A stretch of 64,000 nt of DNA from BP-133 sp040756995 (GTDB taxonomy: Bacteria; Actinomycetota; Acidimicrobiia; IMCC26256; BP-133): NCBI GenBank assembly GCA_040756995.1, contig JBFLYK010000012.1, forward strand, positions 1-64,000. The letters run 5' to 3'. Of this stretch, positions 57,415-64,000 are shown one piece after another (position 1 is the stretch's first letter; every line of letters begins with the position of its first letter). The notes under the pieces are model-generated. The model was not told the origin of the DNA and made no database searches. It saw only the letters and a program-made list of their open reading frames with translations. The position numbers and the translations under genes are program-made.

Positions 57415-60114
57415 ATGAAGCCCATGACCGCTGACGAGCTACGACGCGCCTTCCTCGGGTTCTTCGAGGGGAAAGGCCATACGCCGCTGCCGTCGTCGAG
57501 CCTCGTCCCCAACGACCCGACGCTGCTGCTGACCACCGCGGGCATGGTGCAGTTCAAGCCCTACATGCTGGGCGAGGAGAAGCCGCCGTGGCCCCGGGCC
57601 ACGACTGTCCAGAAGTGCTTCCGCACGACTGACATCGACATCATCGGCACGACGGCCCGCCATCTCACGTTCTTCGAGATGCTGGGCAACTTCTCGCTCG
57701 GCGACTACTTCAAGGAGCAGGCCATCCCGCTGGCCTGGGAGCTGGCCACCACCGTCTTCGAGCTCGACCCGGAACGCATCTGGGTGACGGTCTTCGAGAC
57801 CGACGACGAGTCGATCGAGATCTGGGCCAACGACGTCGGCGTGCTCCGGGAGCGGATCCAGCGCCGGGGCGAGGCCGACAACTTCTGGGCCATGGGCCCC
57901 ACCGGCCCCTGCGGGCCGTGCTCCGAGCTGTACTACGACCGGGGGCCGGAGTTCGGGGCTGAGGGCGGCCCGGCCGGCGGCGGCGAGGAACGCTACGTCG
58001 AGTTCTGGAACCTCGTCTTCATGCAGTACAACCGGGCGGAGGACGGGACGCTCACCGACCTCCCCCAGAAGAACATCGACACCGGCGCCGGCCTCGAGCG
58101 GATCCTGGCCCTGCTGCAGGGGGAGCAGTCGGTGTTCGAGACCGACGTCCTCCGCCGGATCCTGGCCGTGGCCGAGGCCACCACCGGCCGGCGTTACGGA
58201 GCCGACGAGAAAGCTCCGGGGGGCTCCCGTACGGATGTGTCGCTGCGGATCCTGGCCGACCACGGCCGGGCCATGACGTTCCTCCTGGCCGACGGCGTGC
58301 TGCCCACCAACGAGGGCCGGGGTTACGTCCTGCGCCGCCAGATCCGCCGGGCGGTGCGCCACGCCCGTCTGCTGGGCTTCGAGGGCGAGATCACCGGGCC
58401 GCTGGTCGACGCCACCGTCGAGACGATGGGCGAGGCCTACCCCGACCTGGTGCGCCAGCACGACTTCGTCCGCCAGATGGCCGCCCGGGAGGAGGCCCGC
58501 TTCGGCGAGACGCTGCGGCGCGGTCTCGACCTGCTCGACGAGCTGCTCGGCAAGGGCGACGTCTCGGGCGAGAACGCCTTCTTCCTCCACGACACCCTCG
58601 GCTTCCCCGTCGAAGTCACGGCCGAGATCGCCGCCGACCGGGGCCGGACCGTCGACATGGAGGGCTTCAAGGCCCGGATGGAGGAGCAGCGGCGCCGGGC
58701 CCGGGAGGCCCGGGCGGCCATGCCCGGAGCCGGGGGCCCGGGGCCCGACGGCGCCGGGGCGGTCTCGCCCGTCCTCGCCGAACTGCTCGACGCCTCCGGG
58801 CCCAACGAGTTCGTCGGCTACACCGAGCCGGTGACCACCGCCCGGGTCGTCGCCCTGCTCGACAAGACGGAGTCGATCAGCCGGGCCGAGGCCGGGCGCA
58901 AGGTCGACGTGATCCTCGACCGCACGCCGTTCTACGCCGAGTCCGGCGGCCAGGTCGGCGACACCGGCACCATCGAGACGGCCGACGGAGCGCTGCGGGT
59001 GCTCGACACCGTCTACGCCGTGGCCGGCAAGCTGATCCTGCACCGGGCCGAGGTCGTCTCCGGCCACGTCGCCGTCGGCTCGGAGGCCACCGCCCGGATC
59101 GACGTCGCCCGCCGGGAGCGCACCCGCCGGAACCACACCGGCACCCACCTGCTGCACTGGGCGCTGCGCGACGTCCTCGGCGAGCACGTGAAGCAGGCCG
59201 GATCGCTGGTCAGCCCCGACCGGTTGCGCTTCGACTTCTCCCACTACGAGGGCGTGCCGGCCGAGATCCTGGCCCGGGTCGAGGCCCTGGCCAACGAAGA
59301 GGTCCTCAGCAACAGCCCGGTGCGGATCTACGAGACGACCAAGGAGCACGCCGAGTCGATCGGCGCCATCGCCTTCTTCGGCGACAAGTACGGCGACATC
59401 GTCCGCGTCGTCGAGGCCGGCGACCGCTCCCGGGAGCTGTGCGGGGGCACCCACGTCAACGCCCTGGGCATGATCGGCCCGATCAAGGTGCTCGGGGAGA
59501 GCTCCATCGGCGCCAACGTCCGCCGGATCGAGGCGCTGACGGCCACGGCCACGCTGGCCCACATCGGCACCGAGGAGGCCCGGCTGCGGCGGGCCGCCGA
59601 GCTGCTCCGGGTCGCGCCCCACGAGGTGCCGGAGAGCATCGAGCGCCTCCAGGGCAAGGTGAAGGAGCTCCAGGACGAGCTCGACGCCGCCCGGGCCCGC
59701 CAGGCCGCCGGAGAAGCCAAGGCCCTGGCCGCCTCGGCCGGCAACGGCGTGCTCGTCGCCCGCCGCGACGGAGTCACGCCCGACGACCTGCGCCGGCTGG
59801 CGCTGGCCGTGCGGGACGAGATGGGCAGCGGCGTCGTGGCGCTGATCGGGGCGTCGCCCGACGGGTCCAAGGCCGGGCTGGCCGTGGCGGTGAGCTCCGA
59901 CCTGCAGGGTCGGGGCGTCTCGGCCGCCGAGGTGGCCGGGGAGGCCGCCCGCACCCTGGGCGGGGGCACCGCCCGCAATCCCGAGCTGGTGACCGGCGGC
60001 GGCCCACGGGTGGAGAACATCGAGGCGGCGCTGGGCCAGGTCCTGCAGAAGGCGACCGAGGCGGTGGGCGGCGCTTGGGAGCTTCACCAGCCTCCCCCGA
60101 CGCAGAGAGGGTGA
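57415..60114 (+). CDS. alaS: Alanyl-tRNA synthetase
   Basis: A class II synthetase with editing. The aminoacylation core begins LRRAFLGFFEGKGHTPLPSSSL, then the editing domain has the HxxxH pair in NHTGTHLLHWAL and the CxxxH in CGGTH. The C-terminal coiled coil and DHHA1 domain (ending with GGGPRVENIEAAL) are complete. The length is 899 residues. The ATG at 57415 is favoured by its position 8 bases after the TAGCCT box; ATG at 57424 would give the usual MTADEL start. It overlaps ruvX by 4 bases. Confidence 0.97.
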   Translation: MKPMTADELRRAFLGFFEGKGHTPLPSSSLVPNDPTLLLTTAGMVQFKPYMLGEEKPPWPRATTVQKCFRTTDIDIIGTTARHLTFFEMLGNFSLGDYFKEQAIPLAWELATTVFELDPERIWVTVFETDDESIEIWANDVGVLRERIQRRGEADNFWAMGPTGPCGPCSELYYDRGPEFGAEGGPAGGGEERYVEFWNLVFMQYNRAEDGTLTDLPQKNIDTGAGLERILALLQGEQSVFETDVLRRILAVAEATTGRRYGADEKAPGGSRTDVSLRILADHGRAMTFLLADGVLPTNEGRGYVLRRQIRRAVRHARLLGFEGEITGPLVDATVETMGEAYPDLVRQHDFVRQMAAREEARFGETLRRGLDLLDELLGKGDVSGENAFFLHDTLGFPVEVTAEIAADRGRTVDMEGFKARMEEQRRRAREARAAMPGAGGPGPDGAGAVSPVLAELLDASGPNEFVGYTEPVTTARVVALLDKTESISRAEAGRKVDVILDRTPFYAESGGQVGDTGTIETADGALRVLDTVYAVAGKLILHRAEVVSGHVAVGSEATARIDVARRERTRRNHTGTHLLHWALRDVLGEHVKQAGSLVSPDRLRFDFSHYEGVPAEILARVEALANEEVLSNSPVRIYETTKEHAESIGAIAFFGDKYGDIVRVVEAGDRSRELCGGTHVNALGMIGPIKVLGESSIGANVRRIEALTATATLAHIGTEEARLRRAAELLRVAPHEVPESIERLQGKVKELQDELDAARARQAAGEAKALAASAGNGVLVARRDGVTPDDLRRLALAVRDEMGSGVVALIGASPDGSKAGLAVAVSSDLQGRGVSAAEVAGEAARTLGGGTARNPELVTGGGPRVENIEAALGQVLQKATEAVGGAWELHQPPPTQRG

Positions 60115-60584
60115 CGCCGCTGCCGGAAGCGCCCGTCACCGGACGCGTCCTCGGCGTCGATCTCGGAGCCCGGCGCATCGGGCTCGCTCTGTCCGACCCT
60201 CTCGGCGTGCTGGCCGGGCCCCTGGACGTCCTGGAGCGGACGGGTGACCGGGCCGCCGACCACACCGCCATCCTCCGGGCCGCCCGGGAGAACGAGGCCC
60301 GGGTGATCGTCGTCGGCGTGCCGCTGTCCCTGTCGACCGGCCGGCCCGGCCCGGCGGCCCAGGCGACCCTGGACGAGGTCGCCGAGCTCGCCGACCGGGC
60401 GGCGGCCGCCGACCCGCCGATGGCGGTCGAGACCTACGACGAGCGGCTGACGACCGTGACGGCCCAACGCTCGCTGGCCACCGGTGGCGTACGGGCGAGG
60501 GACCGCCGGGCCAAAATCGACAAGGTGGCGGCCGCCGTGATGCTCCAAGCCTGGCTGGACGGGCACCCGAGGACACCGACATGA
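60111..60584 (+). CDS. ruvX: Putative Holliday-junction resolvase YqgF/RuvX
   Basis: A 157-residue RNase H-fold nuclease of the YqgF family, implicated in 16S rRNA 5' processing and possibly junction resolution. The signature GVDLGARRIGLALSDPLG begins the protein, VVGVPLSLSTG is central, and YDERLTTVTA and a C-terminal KIDKVAAAVMLQ segment follow. Start GTG at 60111 overlaps the alaS stop; the stop overlaps mltG (ATGA). Confidence 0.93.
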   Translation: MTPLPEAPVTGRVLGVDLGARRIGLALSDPLGVLAGPLDVLERTGDRAADHTAILRAARENEARVIVVGVPLSLSTGRPGPAAQATLDEVAELADRAAAADPPMAVETYDERLTTVTAQRSLATGGVRARDRRAKIDKVAAAVMLQAWLDGHPRTPT

Positions 60585-61654
60585 CCGACGACACCCCGCC
60601 CCCCGCCGATCCGCCCCCTCCCCGGGCAGGCGGGCGGCTGACACGCCGGGGCCGGATCGTCCTCGGGATCCTGGCCGTTCTCGTCGTCGTCGGGCTCGGA
60701 ACGGGCCTGTGGCTGCTGCGCCAGATCAACCCGTCCGGCGGACCGGGGCAGAAGGTCGCCGTCGACATCGTGCCGGGGACGAGCGTCTCGGGCGTGGCCA
60801 GCGAGCTCGAGGAGCAGGGCGTCATCAGGTCGGCCGGCATCTTCCGGTTCTATCTCCGGGTGACGGGCGGCGCCGGCGCCATCCAGGCCGGCGAGTACGA
60901 GCTGCGCCGGAACCTGTCGATGGGCGAGGCCAAGGCGGCCCTGCGGCGGGGGCCCAGCATCAAGTTCCAGCGGCTGACGATCCCCGAAGGGCTCACCCTG
61001 GAGCGGATCGCCGACCGGGTCGCCGAACTGCCGGGCCGCAGCCGGGACAAGTTCCTGGCCGCCGCCCGGTCAGGAGCGGTGCAGTCGAAGTGGCAACCGC
61101 CGGGCAGCACGAACCTCGAAGGGCTGCTGTTCCCCGACACCTACCTGCTCACCGACAAGGAGGACGAGACGGCCATCGTCCGCCGGCTCGTCAGCCGGTT
61201 CGACCAGGTGGCCGACGAAGTCGGTCTCGGCGCCGCCGCCCGCCCGACCGGTCTCGGCCCCTACCAGCTGATCGTGGCCGCCTCGCTGGTGGAGAGCGAA
61301 GCCAAGGTCGACGAGGACCGGTCGCTCATCGCCTCGGTCATCTCCAACCGGCTGCAGAAGGGGATGAAGCTCCAGATCGACGCCACCGTGCTCTACGCCA
61401 TCGGCCACAAGGACAAGGTGCTGTATTCCGACCTCGAGGTCGATAGCCCCTACAACACCTACAAGATCGACGGCCTCCCCCCGACGCCGATCTCCGCCGT
61501 CGGCCGGGCATCCCTCGAAGCGATGCTCCATCCGGCCGACACGACGTACCTGTACTACGTGCTCTCCGACAAGAACGGCAAGCACGCCTTCGCCACCACC
61601 CCGGCGGAGTTCGAAGCGCTGAAGGCCGAAGCCCGCCGGAAGGGTCTGATCTGA
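60581..61654 (+). CDS. mltG: Endolytic peptidoglycan transglycosylase MltG
   Basis: A membrane-anchored lytic transglycosylase that cuts nascent glycan strands and limits their length. The N-terminus is Pro-rich and cytoplasmic, then one helix (residues about 27-48), a LysM-like region and the YceG catalytic domain. The catalytic Glu is probably E238 in SLVESEAK. LQIDATVLYAIG and YNTYKIDGLPPTPIS are typical of the family. The length is 357 residues. It is coupled to ruvX and followed by aroE at 3 bases. Confidence 0.93.
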   Translation: MTDDTPPPADPPPPRAGGRLTRRGRIVLGILAVLVVVGLGTGLWLLRQINPSGGPGQKVAVDIVPGTSVSGVASELEEQGVIRSAGIFRFYLRVTGGAGAIQAGEYELRRNLSMGEAKAALRRGPSIKFQRLTIPEGLTLERIADRVAELPGRSRDKFLAAARSGAVQSKWQPPGSTNLEGLLFPDTYLLTDKEDETAIVRRLVSRFDQVADEVGLGAAARPTGLGPYQLIVAASLVESEAKVDEDRSLIASVISNRLQKGMKLQIDATVLYAIGHKDKVLYSDLEVDSPYNTYKIDGLPPTPISAVGRASLEAMLHPADTTYLYYVLSDKNGKHAFATTPAEFEALKAEARRKGLI

Positions 61655-61656
61655 CG

Positions 61657-62502
61657 ATGGCCGCCGGCCGGCCGCCGCTCTCCGGGCACACGCGGGTCGT
61701 CGGCGTCATCGGCGATCCGGTGACGCACTCGCTGTCGCCGACCCTCCACAACGCGGCGTTCGCCGCCCTCGGGCTCGACTGGGTGTACGTCGCCTTCCCG
61801 GTTCCCCGGGGTCGCGGCGCCGAGGCCGTGGCCGCGGTGTCGGCCCTGGGTCTCGTCGGGCTCAACGTCACCATGCCCCACAAGGAGGACGTCGCCGGGG
61901 CCTGCGACGAGCTGACCGCCGACGCCGCCGCGCTCCGTTCGGTCAACACCGTGGTCGGCCGGCCCGACGGCCGCACGCTGGGGGACTCCACCGACGGCCC
62001 CGGGTTCCTCGACGCGCTGACCGAAGAGGGCATCGACGTCGCCGGACAGCCCGTCCTGGTCCTCGGCGCCGGTGGCGCGGCGCGGGCGGTGATCCTGGCG
62101 CTGGGCCGGGCCGGGGCGTCCGTGACGGTGGCGGCCCGCCGGCCGGAAGCCGCCGAATCAGCCGTCTCCCTGGTGTCGGGCGCCCGGGCGATCCCGTTCG
62201 GGGCCGTGGACCCCTCGCCGTACTCCCTCGTGGTCAACGCCACGCCGCTCGGAATGTCGGGCGGGGATCCGCTGCCGGTCGACCCGGAGGCGCTGCACTC
62301 CAGGCAGGCCGTCGTCGACCTCGTCTACCACCCCGCCGACACGCCTCTCCTCACCGCCGCCCGGGCCAAAGGAGCCCCGGCCATCAACGGCCTGGGAATG
62401 CTCCTCCACCAGGCCGCCCGATCCTTCTCGCTCTGGACGGGGCAGGCCGCACCGCTCGACGCCATGCGCGCCGCGGTGACCGCCGCGCTCGCCGAGCGCT
62501 GA
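61657..62502 (+). CDS. aroE: Shikimate dehydrogenase
   Basis: The NADPH-dependent enzyme converting 3-dehydroshikimate to shikimate in aromatic amino-acid synthesis. It contains VIGDPVTHSLSPTLHN at the N-terminus, the catalytic Lys in NVTMPHKED, STDGPGF in the substrate site, the dinucleotide motif GAGGAARAV and NATPLGM. The length of 281 residues is normal. It closes the alaS-ruvX-mltG-aroE unit, an order common in actinobacteria. Confidence 0.95.
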   Translation: MAAGRPPLSGHTRVVGVIGDPVTHSLSPTLHNAAFAALGLDWVYVAFPVPRGRGAEAVAAVSALGLVGLNVTMPHKEDVAGACDELTADAAALRSVNTVVGRPDGRTLGDSTDGPGFLDALTEEGIDVAGQPVLVLGAGGAARAVILALGRAGASVTVAARRPEAAESAVSLVSGARAIPFGAVDPSPYSLVVNATPLGMSGGDPLPVDPEALHSRQAVVDLVYHPADTPLLTAARAKGAPAINGLGMLLHQAARSFSLWTGQAAPLDAMRAAVTAALAER

Positions 62503-62508
62503 ACGCCG

Positions 62509-63339
62509 CTACTTCGTGCGGGCGCTGGTGAGGAGGGCCATGACCGCGCCGCGGTCCAGACCGTCGGCCAACGGATCGCCGTTCTCGGCCTCGGGGTCGG
62601 ACTCGGACTCCGTCTCGGCGGCGGGCTCGTCGACCTCGACCCGTCCCCGCTCCCGGCCCGCCTTCGGCCCCGGGCGGGCGCCGTTCTCCCCGGAGGACCC
62701 GGCCGGAGCAGCGGCCGCCGCCGGTGCCTCGGATCCCGGCGCCGATGTGGCCGGATCAGCGGCGTCGATCTCGACCAGGCCGGCCTGCACCAGGCTGCGG
62801 AGGGTCTTGCAGACGGTGAACTCACCGCCGTCGAGGACCCGGATCAGCGCGCTGACCCGCCGCCGCCCGTCGATACCGGTGACGACCCGCCACTGGGCGG
62901 CGTCGAGCGTGATCGGGCCGCCGCTCGGCGGTTCGGGCACCAGCCGGGGTCGGGCCTCGATCGACGGGATGACGGTGATGATCTCCCGCCACTCCGCCAT
63001 GCGCCGTTCGGTCTCCACCAGGAGTCCGGTGACGTCGACGCCCTTGTCGGCCGGCCACGACGGCCGCCGGTCGGGTTCGAACTCGAACGAGCCCTCGCTG
63101 TAGCGGAAGAGCTCGAAGCAGACGTCGTGGAGCCGCTCCAGCAGATCACCGCCGGAACCCGGGGCGGGCGGCCCGGTCTGCCCACCGGCCTCGCCGGCGC
63201 AGACCTTGCCGTCGGTGAACCACAACACGCCCTGGCCGGTCTCGGCCCGGATGTGGAGGGCACCGGTTTTACCCGTCCCGGCGAGCAGTTCGCACAGCTC
63301 GGGGAGGCTGAGAGTGTCGAGCGTTCCGCTGAGGGCCAT
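62509..63339 (-). CDS. DUF4388 domain protein
   Basis: A 276-residue cytosolic protein. The first 100 residues form a DUF4388 (PATAN-type) domain: LSGTLDTLSLPELCELLAG, GALHIRAETGQGVLWFTDGKV, and EGSFEFEPDRR. These domains are linked to two-component and motility signalling in other bacteria. A winged-helix-like segment follows (about 150-195). The C-terminal 75 residues are Glu/Ala/Pro-rich and disordered. It converges with aroE, 6 bases apart. Confidence 0.75.
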   Translation of the reverse strand: MALSGTLDTLSLPELCELLAGTGKTGALHIRAETGQGVLWFTDGKVCAGEAGGQTGPPAPGSGGDLLERLHDVCFELFRYSEGSFEFEPDRRPSWPADKGVDVTGLLVETERRMAEWREIITVIPSIEARPRLVPEPPSGGPITLDAAQWRVVTGIDGRRRVSALIRVLDGGEFTVCKTLRSLVQAGLVEIDAADPATSAPGSEAPAAAAAPAGSSGENGARPGPKAGRERGRVEVDEPAAETESESDPEAENGDPLADGLDRGAVMALLTSARTK

Positions 63340-63445
63340 GGGTGGCGTCCCTGCCTTTCGAGGGTTGCAATGGAATCTCGGCCCAGCCGGACAACCGGCT
63401 GAAGCGGTGTCGGCACTCTTGGGTGATCGGGGCAGAAGGTGGGGG

Positions 63446-63451
63446 TAGCCT
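63446..63451 (+). promoter_or_regulatory. Putative -10 box (TAGCCT) of the dioxygenase-like gene
   Basis: TAGCCT again, 30 bases before the ATG at 63482, in the 142-base gap divergent from the DUF4388 gene. The leader would contain GAGGGGGG just before the start. Confidence 0.35.
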
Positions 63452-63481
63452 CCGTTAAGAGACCGTTATGAGGGGGGCGCG

Positions 63482-64000
63482 ATGCAGCCGGAAGAGGTCC
63501 TCGCCCACGAACCCCGGGTGCTCACCCAGCAGCAGCGGGAGTTCTACTTCGAGAACGGTTACCTCCTCGTCGAAGCGGTGGTCGACCAGGCGTGGCTGGA
63601 CCGTCTCCGGGCGGCGACCGACGAGATGATCGACCGCAGCCGGTCCCTGACCCGCTCCGACCGGGTCTTCGACCTCGAGCCGGGCCACACCGCCGACGAG
63701 CCCCGGCTGCGCCGGCTCACCAGCCCCGTCGACCATCACCCGGACTACTGGGCCTTCGCCTCCGGGTCCGTCCTCCCCGACATCATGGCCGACCTCGTCG
63801 GGCCCGACGTGAAGTTCCACCACAGCAAGCTGAACTTCAAATGGGCCAGAGGCGGCGAAGAGGTCAAGTGGCACCAGGACATCACGTACTGGCCCCACAC
63901 CAACTACTCGCCCCTGACCGCCGGGCTTTACCTCTACGACTGCGGCCCCGACCAGGGCCCGCTGATGGTCGTGCCCGGCAGCCACAACGGCGAGCTGTTC
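63482..64000 (+). CDS. Phytanoyl-CoA dioxygenase family protein (5' part)
   Basis: The first 173 residues of an Fe(II)/2-oxoglutarate oxygenase of the PhyH group; the gene runs off the window end. REFYFENGYLLVEAVV is the typical N-terminal helix. The metal-binding HxD is in WHQDITYW (H137 and D139), and GPLMVVPGSHNG matches the family just before the second His. The substrate cannot be assigned. GAGGGGGG precedes the ATG. Confidence 0.85.
   Translation, partial: MQPEEVLAHEPRVLTQQQREFYFENGYLLVEAVVDQAWLDRLRAATDEMIDRSRSLTRSDRVFDLEPGHTADEPRLRRLTSPVDHHPDYWAFASGSVLPDIMADLVGPDVKFHHSKLNFKWARGGEEVKWHQDITYWPHTNYSPLTAGLYLYDCGPDQGPLMVVPGSHNGELF

Noticed and set aside
57439..60087. Minus-strand open frame of 882 codons opposite alaS
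   Set aside because: It mirrors alaS codon for codon and has shadow-type composition.

Overview
The window is GC-rich DNA (roughly 70 percent by eye) with strong third-codon-position GC bias, dense coding on both strands and frequent GTG starts. The gene content and order point to an actinobacterium outside the well-studied genera, most likely in or near the class Acidimicrobiia. The evidence is the order pgsA-patA-pimA, pdxS-pdxT-yebC, ruvC-ruvA-ruvB-yajC-secD-secF-apt-rel, MBL hydrolase-hisS-aspS and rarA-alaS-ruvX-mltG-aroE. This is the same backbone as Mycobacterium tuberculosis Rv2612c to Rv2552c, but with different genes inserted. The lineage assignment is inference; the synteny is established knowledge. 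No rRNA, tRNA, CRISPR array, insertion sequence or integrase was found, and no stretch over 300 bases lacks a gene.

Layout. 1-8 kb: a cytosolic tricorn-type protease, an EAL-domain protein, a 37-residue membrane peptide, an alpha/beta hydrolase and the EF-G-like GTPase EF-G2. 8-11 kb: the phosphatidylinositol mannoside operon (phosphatidylinositol-phosphate synthase, acyltransferase, PimA). 11-20.6 kb: an accessory stretch with a His-rich membrane protein, a Tat-exported barrel protein, a SAM methyltransferase, a large HTH-ATPase-TPR regulator with a DUF4242 gene on its tail, an LPRTG surface protein, an M48 protease and a DUF3048 lipoprotein. 20.6-33 kb: the conserved core for vitamin B6 synthesis, Holliday-junction resolution, protein export, purine salvage and stringent response. 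33-38 kb: a Dpm-like glycosyltransferase, a metallo-hydrolase, three pilin-like genes and a second LPRTG protein. 38-41 kb: hisS and aspS. 41-49 kb: an amino-acid uptake and oxidation locus (flavoprotein oxidase, ornithine-cyclodeaminase-like enzyme, GntR regulator with a perfect operator, Liv transporter whose last three components are one polypeptide). 49-53 kb: two secreted proteins, one a 1,074-residue propeller/Ig mosaic. 53.6-64 kb: rarA, small envelope genes, a tubby-like protein, alaS-ruvX-mltG-aroE, a DUF4388 protein and a phytanoyl-CoA-dioxygenase-like gene cut by the window end.

The most notable items are these. First, six-repeat beta-propeller blocks sit inside Ig-like domains of the 1,074-residue protein; the only two cysteines of the mature chain flank one of the insertions. 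Second, a recurring TANNNT box lies 6-8 bases before the start codon of many genes, suggesting leaderless mRNAs. One case has a single palindrome serving two divergent genes, and another has the box pointing at an AUC codon as the start of the M48 protease. Third, the branched-chain amino-acid transporter has LivM, LivG and LivF fused into one chain.
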